Shown: positions 55,118 to 64,000 of the stretch, piece after piece | How the letters are laid out: each line of letters begins with the position of its first letter | Position numbering within the stretch: the first letter of the stretch is position 1 | NCBI GenBank assembly: GCA_014706385.1 | Contig: JACGZH010000002.1 | Location: 1,178,001 to 1,242,000 of the forward strand | Source: Phaffia rhodozyma | Lineage: Eukaryota > Basidiomycota > Tremellomycetes > Cystofilobasidiales > Mrakiaceae | DNA length: 64,000 bases | Direction of reading: 5' to 3' | Position numbers and translations under genes: made by a program | The notes under the pieces: generated by a model | Database searches by the model: none | Told to the model about the DNA's origin: nothing | Seen by the model: the letters and a program-made list of their open reading frames with translations, nothing else

Positions 55118-57037
55118 ATGACGTCTGCGAACATTCCTACCCCCTTTCAGGTATCTTTTGCTCAGCAGGATGTTGACCGAATGATGGCTAAAATCAGGGA
55201 CACCAGGCTGCCAACAGCACCGATCGTGCCAGGCGCGTCCTGGGACTATGGTATTGATCTCGACTGGCTCACTGAGCTACATAAGTACTGGGCCAACGAG
55301 TGGAGCTGGGAAGAGACCGAAAAAAGAATTAACAAGTGGGTCTGGAATACGTTCTTTTACACCACAACTGGTCAGACGAAGACGATGATGATGATAACAA
55401 CAATTCTACTTATCAACTCCCAATAACGACCGGTATAAGATATCCTCACTTTCGGGTCGATATCGAAGAAATTTCGCTTCATTTTGTGCACATCAAATCC
55501 AAACAACCGGATGCAATCCCATTAATCCTGTCTCATGGATGGCCTTCATCGTTTTTGGAGTTTTGGGAGGTTATTGATGAGCTCGTTGACCCTACAAAGG
55601 CTGGACAGCCTGCGTACGAAGTTTTCTCTTTTTAATCTTAGCTCATGCTCTGAAGAGCTACGATAGATCTGTCGCGGCTGATCTTCTTGGTGCTGCGTAC
55701 AAATCCCAATCACCTTTTCATCAGGTTCCACGTGGTCATTCCTTCCATGCCGGGTTACACATTCTCCTCTGGTCCGCAACGGAAAGGATGGACCGTGGTC
55801 GACACCGCGCGAGTGTATAATTCGTTGATGGTCAACGTTCTTGGCTACAGTAAGTGAAAATCGTGCTTGTGAAATGCATAGGAGCTAATCAGTCGGGTCC
55901 AATCTTAATAGAAACATATACCTGCGGAGCTGGGGATTGGGTATGTGATTCTGTCTGGTTCTTTATATCCGTATCCTCTGCTCGGAATATTCAACAGGCT
56001 TGTACTTCTGTGCTGGTTTCTAAAGGGGAGCTGGATTACAGCTCAAATTCTGCACGACTACTCTGAGTTCGCTGTCGTTGCGCACTTTACAATGATCAAG
56101 GCTTCGGTCCCTATCTTGAATCCAATCTATTCTCTCCCAATCCTTCTAGGAAAGATACCGTTCGTTCCCAAGGGAGTCGCCCGATGGCTTCAGTCTTTGG
56201 TTTATACTGAGGCAGAAATCAACGGACTAGAGCGGACCGATAAATTCTGGAAAGAAGGATTGGGATATCAAAAAATTCAAGGCTCAAAGCCGATGACACT
56301 GGGGGCTGCGCTATTCGATAGTCCGGTCGGAATCCTTTCTTGGATTGGCGAGAAATATCATGGCTGGTCGGATGTACGTCAGCGCAGTTTTGTTATCATC
56401 AATTCTCTTTCAATTCTGCATGGTGGGATTGTATCTTGGAGAACAACTTACATCAATCAAAACATGCGAATCTAGCCTAGAGCTCCAAGTGCCCCCTCTC
56501 AAGTCACTCCAAACCATATCGTCACCGTTACTGCCCTCTACTTTCTGACCGGTTCGATCCACACCTCTTTCTTGTAAGCCTTATCTCATGTTTTTGCATA
56601 ATATTCGTTAAGGAAACCAGTTGAAGACTTAACCCATGGACTTCTAATTTTGTATCTCGATTTAGACCTTATAAAGAGTACACTCTATCTCCAATGGCTG
56701 TTGCAGTCGGCAAGAAAAGGCCTATAGGCCTTTCTATCTTCCCAGCTGAAATCACGTTAGTACCTTGACCGAGAGAATATCGATGACGACCAGAACTTTC
56801 GGATACTGACGGGAGAGAGTCTTTTCTTTGGGGTTCATCATTCTGATTGATCGTCGTAGTCAATACCCTCGATCGTGGGTGGCGTCTTCGTGCAAACTTG
56901 TCAACTACAAAGTACATGCTCGAGGAGGTCATTTTGCCGCTGTCGACAATCCTGGTGCGTACGTTGAGGATATCAGAGAGACGGTCAGTTTCGTTCATCT
57001 CGTCTATCCGCTTACAAATGTGGACGATCGTATCTGA
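55118..57037 (+). CDS. Epoxide hydrolase (EHN + alpha/beta hydrolase, microsomal-type)
   Basis: It hydrolyses epoxides to diols. The N-terminus FQVSFAQQDVDRMMAKIRDT and WDYGIDLDWLTELHKYW form the EHN domain. After introns come FRVDIEEISLHFVHIKSKQP, the oxyanion loop LSHGWPSSFLEFWEV and FHVVIPSMPGYTFSSGP. The nucleophile segment YKTYTCGAGDWGSWITAQI appears once an intron with acceptor TTTCTAAAG (about 55939-56027) is removed. Then come ERTDKFWKEGLGYQKIQGSK, PMTLGAALFDSPVGILSWIG, EKYHGWSD, FPAEIT and the catalytic-His segment HARGGHFAAVDNPGAYVED. The nucleophile Asp (GDWG) and the His are present. The last intron (starting GTTAGT) joins EIT to QYPRSWVASS. The apparent breaks are splicing, not decay. 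Confidence 0.88.
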
Positions 57038-57609
57038 TTCGACCTCATGTTTACATTGTCAACCGTTGATCAGATCGGCAAGAACTATCATTCCGAGCTT
57101 TAATTCTATTTTTTCCCCTCTATGCTATCATCGTGCCCTGTTTTTATGTTCCGTTGGTCACCGTTGATCACCGTTGGTGTTTTGTCTCAATATTTGTATG
57201 TATGTTTGTATGTATATATGCGTTCTTTCGCGCCTTTAACAGGGAGGAGAGAGAAAGATGTTTTACACCAATTTTTGTATTGGCGAACATGGTAAGATGA
57301 ACGGAGTGTCGGAAGACGTTATGAAAGATTTTCCTGAGAACAAAACAAGACAGATGGGGCATGGCGAAGAGCTATGTTGATAAAAGGAAAAACGAAAGAA
57401 AAACACCGACGCAAGAAGGTAGCGAATGGGTTTGACGATGAGAGTCAAAAGGAGAAGATCTGAAAGATGATGAGACAGTTAGTCACCCCGGTCCCCTGCC
57501 CGCCCAAATTCCCTTTCATTTGTTTCGCTCGGACATCGTCTTCTCTCCTCAAGACAATCTTCCAGTGAAGACTCATGCGGAACGGGATTCACGAGCCGAA
57601 CACCGGATT
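57038..57609. other. Intergenic, ERF4 promoter
   Basis: A tandem gap of about 570 bp. It has a tandem GATCACCGTT-like duplication near 57158-57178 and short TGTATG repeats at 57194-57217. CT-rich sequence precedes 57610. No gene is seen. Confidence 0.45.
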
Positions 57610-58722
57610 ATGAATATCCAAGAATTTCTCGCCCAACGGCCGCTTCCTTCGACTGGACGTCCGAGTAGTCATGATGGTGGAGAGGAGGAGGAAGAGGAAG
57701 AGGAAGATGAAGATCTGGTAATGGCGGATGGGTTGGAGATGGATGTACCGGATGGGACGGTTGGACCGACTGGATCTCGCGATGATCATTCGGTATTTCG
57801 ATCTTTTGTGTTTGTTTTCATTTACTTCTGATCTTTTCCTCTCTATTCCCCTTCTTCCTTCTTCCAAAATTGAGAAAGAGAAAAGAGACTGATGCAAGGA
57901 CAGATTGTCATTTGAAAATGGGTCATCACAGCCCACCAGTTCGAGCCGGACCTCTCCAGGGTCGCGAGGAAAGAGTCGAACATCCACAGGCTGTCATCAG
58001 AATACAGAGAGATTGGACCACAGGAGACATTGCCCAGTACATATTGGATTACTCCCACTGTATTTCTGAATACTCTTTCGTTGAGTGGTACCTGACATAT
58101 TGTTTATTCCGTCTTTTTGTTCGGCGGCCAAGGTTTTTACCGGACTATCCCTCAGAACTCGAAGGAAGAGTTGGTCGATCTTTTTGCTATCGCCCTTGTT
58201 CTTATCTGACTAGAGCCTCTTGTGTTCTTGTCTTGTTTTCTCCTCCTTTCCAAACCCTTCAGATCACCCAGAACGAATTTCTGGATTTAATAAATTCCGT
58301 CAATACAGTACTATTAGAGGCCAACTCGTTCCGTCACGCGGTGTGGGATAATATGTTGATGGTAGCGACAATGCATCTCTCGCTCTTATTCAAAAAGAGT
58401 CATTTCGAAAAGGTACATGCGTGCGCTTTGATTAGTTTGTGTGTCTCAATCTATCTCTAATCTCGAAAACTCAAAATTTCTTCAATTTCTTTTACCAAAA
58501 CAGAAACTTGAAGGGCTAGAAGTCGTATTGAGGAGAGCGAACGAGTCAACGTGGAACCCACAAGGATTACACGTTCAGGACCCCAAGCTGTGCGCTTTTA
58601 GCTTTGTGAGTTATTTTCTGTCGTCTCGATTTGCTTTGCTTTGTTGATTCTTGAGTTTCGTGTGTGAACAAACTGGGGGTGGTTACTGAAACCCGGAATA
58701 CACACAGCTTGAGATCAGTTGA
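57610..58722 (+). CDS. ERF4: Erf4/GCP16 subunit of the Ras palmitoyltransferase
   Basis: Erf4 (human GOLGA7/GCP16) stabilises the DHHC enzyme Erf2 that palmitoylates Ras at the ER or Golgi. The first in-frame ATG is 57610, since the frame is open further 5' but has no ATG. After MNIQEFLAQRPLP and a Glu/Asp-rich stretch come the family blocks VIRIQRDWTTGDIAQ, FLPDYPSELEGRV (a short exon), ITQNEFLDLINSVNTVLLEA, WDNMLMVATMHLSLLFKKSH, FEKKLEGLEVVLRRANE, GLHVQDPKLCAFSF and a final LEIS on a tiny last exon ending at 58722. The order and the FLEIS-like end match Erf4 proteins well. Confidence 0.87.
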
Positions 58723-60579
58723 AGACTAAAAATCAGGAGACCGACCGGCTGGAACAACCCTGTTGGTGGAGCACGTGTTCATACTCGGTTACATCCATGG
58801 ACACGGTTGCAAATGGACGAATGCCGGTGGTTACAAAAACAAGATAAATGGTAAATGCGTTACGTACACCGATAGAAAGATAAAAAAATCAAAGCGAGCG
58901 ATGAACGAAGTAGGCGGCGAAAGATGTCAACAAATCAAGCCAAAAGCAAGAGAGAAAAACACACATAGTTTCGGACTTGGTATCCGGGTGTAACAAGGAG
59001 GAAAAGAAGGAGAGAGTGCAACGAAGGAAAGAAGCTAGAGAAGATACGAAAACAAAGCAAGCGAGACAACCACGGGATGAGAGAAGGGCGAAAAACCGAG
59101 AAAGAAAAAAAAAGTTTAACAAAGAAGAAAGCTCTTTTGATTTTGAGCGGAATCGCCGGCTAGCATATTTTTTCTCTCCTTTTCTTTTTCCTTTCTCGGA
59201 CTTTGCGATCGTTTATAATTTATTCTTTTGTTTTATTTCTGCGAGCGCAATCATCCGCGTTTTTACCTTCCACGCCCTTCCCGGGGGAGGCGGGGTTCAT
59301 GTGATATTTTCTGGGGTGGTGAGAGAGAGAGACGAACGGCGGATCGCGTGAGCCGAAATTACGTCAGACCTTGCCTTGTTTTCGTACTCGACCATCGGCG
59401 TGCCCTGTGTTTGCGTATCTGTATCTATGTTTATGCCTGTGCCTGTGTCCGTAGAGATGATCATCGATCAGATCTTTTAGAGGAAACTCTCCCGCTGGTC
59501 GGCCCGCCGCCATCTGCTACGTTTTTGGAACCACGCGTGGGGGCGAATGTTTGTTGCTTGCCGCGTTGTGAGCGAGCCCACGAACGCACGCCTCGTTCGT
59601 CCTCTTGTTCATTCGCCATCTGATGCAGGTGCGTTGAAGAATGGAAAAAAAGCCGGGGAAATCCCGATCATCCGTCTCTGCCCTGGGCGGATTCTGTCCC
59701 GATCTCTCTGCCACCGGCCTCTGACTGGGTGCCCTGTGCTCTTCATGCGGTCTTCTTCCTCTCCGGCGCTGATCTTTGGGTTCTCTCTTCTTTACTCTTT
59801 TTTCTTGCCCAGGTAATTATACTTCCCTTCTCGCCTTTCTTTCTCTTTCTCTTTGCCCTTTCCCTTCCGCTTCTCTCCTTTTCCTCTTTGCTGGCGGATT
59901 TTTATTATTAATTCTTCTCCCGGCCAGATCTTTTTCCTCTTCTTCTCTCTCTCTTTTCTCTCTCCATCCATTCTTGTTCCCCTTGTTCCTACTTTTCTTT
60001 CTCTCTCTTTTGCCTTCTCCGTCTGTTCACATTCCCATCCATCCATCCATCCATCTGTTTATCTGTCCGTTCGTTCGATCAGACATCAGATCGTTTCTGC
60101 TCGTTCAATCTCACACACATACCCGTTCGTCCATCCGTTCTCTTATTTTTCTTCTTGGCCGGTCTATTTCTTTTGGTTCCTTCCTTTCCTCTTTTTCGTC
60201 CTCCTTCTTTCTCTCCTTTTTACGTACCTGGTTCCTTCATCTACCAGCCGGTCGGCCAACTCTAATTGTCTCCGTGCACACTGTCGATTCTGTTCCTGCA
60301 ATCCCCATCCTGGCCTATGTCTTTGGCTGATACATCTGTCTCGTCGTCTGGATCCACTGACGCCACCATCTATCGTCCTCTTCCCATCATCCGTTCTCAG
60401 TCACAGTCATAATCGATCAGGTCAGATCACCCATCCAACCCTCCCATCCTCCGTTCCATCTGTCTTTGTCACAAAGAAAAAAAAAGCCATTCTCCTGGTC
60501 GGCGTTCAACTAGGAAACCTCTCGTGCTCGAGCGAACCTTAATCCACCCTTTCTCCTTTCGTCTCCCAATTCCAATCTC
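58723..60579. promoter_or_regulatory. Long CYC8 upstream region, strongly pyrimidine-rich
   Basis: This 1.86-kb gap is purine-rich from about 58860 to 59120 and overwhelmingly T/C-rich from about 59750 to 60500, including a tandem (CCAT)n at about 60034-60054. Several long plus-strand open frames here are products of the pyrimidine bias (Ser/Phe/Leu/Pro only) and are not called as genes. It is probably a long promoter and 5' UTR for CYC8. ACGCGT occurs near 59534. Confidence 0.5.
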
Positions 60580-63500
60580 ATGGCGATTGGAAACAGTGTA
60601 GTGAGCACCAACATGAACGGTGGCGCACCCGGTTGGATCCTTCCTTCTCATTCCCAGCAGCAACAGCAGCCTTCACAACAGCCACCTATTCCTGGCCATC
60701 AATCATCACAGCCTATCGTGCTTACACCTATCCCCGCTCTTGCGTTGGCCAACGAATCCACCTGGCTCCTCATGGGTACGTCCTAATATACTTTGCCTTC
60801 CTTCCCGTTCTTCAGACAGATTGCATGAGAGGTTATCCAATGGACGGATGTTGCTTCTGAGAGGAGAACACGCAAACGTCCCTCTTGCAATGCAGCTTCC
60901 CATTTAATCGTCATCTCTCCTTCATTTAGTCATGTCTGATCCGCTCTTTTTGTCATGCTGTGTTCATATGTCCTTGTTCTTCGCAGGAGCGGTCGCCGAG
61001 CAACTCTCCGACCTGGATCGCGCCCTCGCAGCCTACGAACATGCCCTCAGACATAATCCGATGAGCATCAGTGCTCTTACTCAAGTCGCTGGGATCGCTC
61101 GAGCCAAGGACGATTTTGTCAAGGTCCGTCATCGTCATCGTCATCATTGTCCTCCATTCGTCTTCTTTTCCCCCTGAAGCTCATGCTGACATGTCAATTT
61201 CTTCATCGTTCTTCACCAATCTCTTACAGGCTATCGAGTTCTTCCAGAGAGTGCTGAACATCTCGCAAGATAATGGTGAAATCTGGGGAGCCCTAGGTCC
61301 GTCGCGTTTCCTTTTCTTCCATCCAAAGTAGCGTCTCATCATACCAAACTAACATCCTGTGCTAACGGACTCACAATCATCTAGGCCATTGCTATCTGAT
61401 GATGGATGACCTTCAAAAAGCGTACACCGCTTACCAACAGGCGTTGTATCATCTTCCGAATCCCAAGGTGAGTTTTTTTTTTACAGAATCACATTGACGG
61501 CAACGGCCGACATCACCAAACTCTCTTCTGATGTCGAGTTTTTTCCTTAACAACGTGTAGGAACCCAAACTTTGGTACGGGATTGGTATTCTGTATGATC
61601 GATACGGAAGTCTGGAGCATGCAGAGGAGGCTTTCAGTAGTGTATTGAGAATGGAACAGAGTCAGTCTTTTTTTCTTTTCCTTTCGTGGCTCCCACCATC
61701 ATTCGTCCGGCTAACGCTATCACCTTTCGTCTAGACTTCGAGAAAGCCAATGAAATATATTTTAGGTTGGGCATCATCTACAAACAGCAAAATAAATTCA
61801 GTGCTTCTCTCGACGTGAGTATATCTGTTTACGCGTTCATTAAGATGTCTACAAAGTGATTGAAACTAAAAGGAACGCGTCGGCTCTCCACATCCACACA
61901 CAGTGTTTTCGATACATTCTTAAATCGCCTCCGAAACCGCTCACAGAGATAGACATCTGGTTTCAGCTTGGTCACGTTCATGAGCAGCAAAAAGAGGTAA
62001 AACCTCGTTCTTGTTTCTCTTCCCATCCTTCATCATCACCTGATATGGGTGTTCCTGTGAACTGATCTCCTTCGGCTCCCTCCCCTTCCCTTTTTGTAGT
62101 ATGGATTGGCGAAAGAAGCGTACGAACGTGTGCTTGCAGAGAATCCCGACCACTCGAAGGTTCTTCAACAACTCGGTTGGCTTTACCACCAGAGAGAGGC
62201 CAGTTTTGCTAACCAAGAATTAGCAATCTCGTATCTTGAAAGAAGTCTTAATGCCGGTAAGTCCATCATCTTTTCCTCATCCAACTGGATCAAAATCATG
62301 AGTAGTATGGCTAACAACCCGATGTTTGATTCCTCTGGCACGTGATTAGACCGAGGCGATTCTCAGACTTGGTATCTTCTGGGAAGAGTATTCATGTCTG
62401 AACAACGTTACAACAAGGCCTACGAGTACTACCAGCAGGCTGTTTACCGAGATGGTCGAAGCCCGACGTTCTGGTGCTCGATCGGTGTCCTTTACTATCA
62501 AATCAACCAGTTCAGAGACGCCCTTGATGCCTACTCTCGAGCCATTAGACTGAACCCGTATATCTCGGAGGTCTGGTTCGATCTGGGCTCACTCTACGAG
62601 AGCTGCAACAACCAGATCGCGGACGCCATCGACGCGTACGGAAGGGCACTTGACCTCGACCCAACGAACGAGACCATCAAATCTAGACTTTCCCTCTTGA
62701 AAAACTTGCAAATCAATGGTGGCCCGTCCCCAGTGCCACCTCCGCCTCAAGACGTTCACCCGACCGCGTACAATAACGCAATTAACCAGAATAGCTCGGA
62801 AGAACTTCGAGCTGGAATGGGCGTCATCGGTGGTAGTGGGAACGGAACCAGTGCGCCTGGGGGATCCAGGTCAGGTCCAATTGATCTTGGCCCTCCTCCT
62901 CCTTCCACTCTTCAGTCCGGTCCTGGTCGCGCAGAGTCAATAAATGATTCTCAGGGACACCCAACTGCTTCCGGAGCTCCTCCTTCTTCGTCCGCATCAG
63001 CTTTCAACCCATATTACCCGACCGGTCCTCCCGGTCATCACTATAGAGGACCTCCCTCACCCCCACCTCCACAAGGACCGAGCGCTCACTATAGAGGCCC
63101 TGCCGGGCTAGCAGAAGATTCTCGATCGTCTCGATCGGTTGGATCCGCAATGGATGTCGATCGACCCCCACCACCCTCTTCCGGTGGTGGTGGTGGTCGA
63201 AATCTACCGAACGGACGAGCCCCATTCGATGCCGCTCGAAATTCGGCCGCCCCTTCGCCTCATGCTAGACATTCAGACACCTACCCTGCCTCCCAGGCGG
63301 CCTACACCAACCCGTATCCGCCCTACATTCAACCGATGACGGCTGGCCCGATGGGCGTCCGACATGGTTATCCCACAGCCGGTGCCGCTGATGCCGGTCC
63401 ATCCGAGCGAGCTCTCCCTTCCTCCACCGTTGAGATGGAATGGGAACGATCTCGAGAAGCCTCGGCAATGCATGGAGGTGCCTCAGGTACAACAACCGGA

Positions 63501-64000
63501 GGGGGACCGGGCTACTACTCTGGCACAGGCTCTCACGGTGGAAGAAGATCTCCCTTTGATCACCGTCGACGATCGGATGAAAGTACGGCTGCTTCAGAAG
63601 ACAGGGGAGACCGAAGAGGTTCAGGCGCCAGATCTCCGTTCCCATCTGCTTATCCTCCCACGGCTGGATACCACCATCCTCCACAACAGCAACAGCCCCC
63701 TCAACACCCATTCCATAGTCACCCGGCCGGTCAGGAACGCCCTCGATCACCCATCATACCTCTTAGTTCGCACGACTCACAGTCTGCCGCCGCTGCTGCC
63801 GGTAGCGTTGTCGGCGCCTCCGCCGGAAGGAGGTATGATCCCACGATGAACCCATCTTCAAACACAGTATCGAATTCTCCGAACAGCGTGCCGAAACATC
63901 GAAGGTCCTCGGTCGGTAAAGGCTCTTCCCGAATGGCTGCCGAAGAGGAATTGTTGAGCACTAGTCCTGCAGGCGGACCATCTTCATCTTCTGCCGCTGC
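60580..64000 (+). CDS. CYC8: Cyc8/Ssn6 general transcriptional corepressor (TPR), right end open
   Basis: Cyc8 partners with Tup1 to repress many gene sets. The ATG at 60580 starts MAIGNSVVSTNMNGGAPG and a Gln-rich leader. Tandem TPR repeats follow: AVAEQLSDLDRALAAYEHAL, AIEFFQRVLNISQDN, LGHCYLMMDDLQKAYTAYQQ, ILYDRYGSLEHAEEAFSSVL, YFRLGIIYKQQNKFSASLDC, LGHVHEQQKEYGLAKEAYER, LGWLYHQREASFANQ, LLGRVFMSEQRYNKAYEYYQ, SIGVLYYQINQFRDALDAYS and LGSLYESCNNQIADAIDAYG. The order and spacing match Cyc8 of other fungi. After about 62700 the protein becomes Pro/Ser/Gly-rich with two HYRGP motifs and an Arg/Ser-rich part. The frame stays open to the window end, so the C-terminus is missing. Introns are confined to the TPR half. 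Confidence 0.93.

Noticed and set aside
55939..56060. Epoxide hydrolase seemed to lose its GDWG region
   Set aside because: Choosing the TTTCTAAAG acceptor gives GDWGSWITAQI in frame, so the gene looks intact.
57520..57609. Longer N-terminus for ERF4
   Set aside because: The extended frame begins with TTG, not ATG; the first ATG is 57610.
59776..60542. Long plus-strand open frames before CYC8
   Set aside because: They consist almost only of Ser, Phe, Leu and Pro from T/C-rich DNA in more than one frame, so they reflect composition.

Overview
The window reads as a nuclear segment from a basidiomycete fungus. Genes are dense, on both strands, and broken by many short introns with GT...AG ends and pyrimidine-rich tails. 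The products are typical fungal housekeeping proteins (Gyp7-type RabGAP, Pex11, Cft2, Sus1, Mlp1, Erf4, Cyc8) plus basidiomycete-style accessory proteins (BIM1-like copper factor, P450, epoxide hydrolase). Intron density and composition would suit an intron-rich tremellomycete such as the Cystofilobasidiales (Phaffia relatives). That placement is inference only.

Layout. 1-13 kb: a partial CDS, a Gyp7-like TBC RabGAP, a Ser-rich membrane protein with a cytoplasmic SH3 domain, DNAJC9-type co-chaperone, Pex11, and an unrecognised mitochondrial coiled-coil protein. 13-20 kb: ribose-phosphate pyrophosphokinase, then a copper module of a GPI-anchored BIM1-like factor and a Ctr copper transporter in tandem. 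20-27 kb: tubulin cofactor A, Cft2/CPSF100, and a head-to-head Fap7/Sus1 pair. 27-36 kb: mitochondrial aspartyl-tRNA synthetase head-to-head with a ChaC gamma-glutamylcyclotransferase, then a Mam3/CNNM-type transporter. 36-49 kb: a long ankyrin-PH-FFAT-ORD oxysterol-binding protein, a multispanning membrane protein and a cytochrome P450. 49-64 kb: Mlp1/TPR nuclear-basket protein, epoxide hydrolase, Erf4 palmitoyltransferase subunit, and the start of Cyc8/Ssn6, which runs off the right edge.

Most genes are unrelated housekeeping loci. The clearest functional grouping is the BIM1-Ctr pair, whose relatives act together in copper capture and import. The P450 and epoxide hydrolase on either side of MLP1 could act in sequence, but this is weak.

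The most unusual signal is in RNA processing. The PRPP synthetase appears to need a single-nucleotide exon at 14961, flanked by good splice sites on both sides, to rebuild the invariant VDNLYAEP motif. A 15-nt exon encodes the FPVFF core of the ORP lipid domain, a 20-nt exon lies in SUS1, and a 35-nt intron lies in the SH3 gene. C-rich homopolymer tracts sit before 3' splice sites in the 34-41 kb region. Also notable are a 32-bp near-perfect direct repeat carrying MluI cell-cycle boxes on both sides of the SH3 gene, telobox-like motifs about 140-165 bp before several start codons, and a microsatellite that encodes the Met-Asp copper motif of the Ctr protein.
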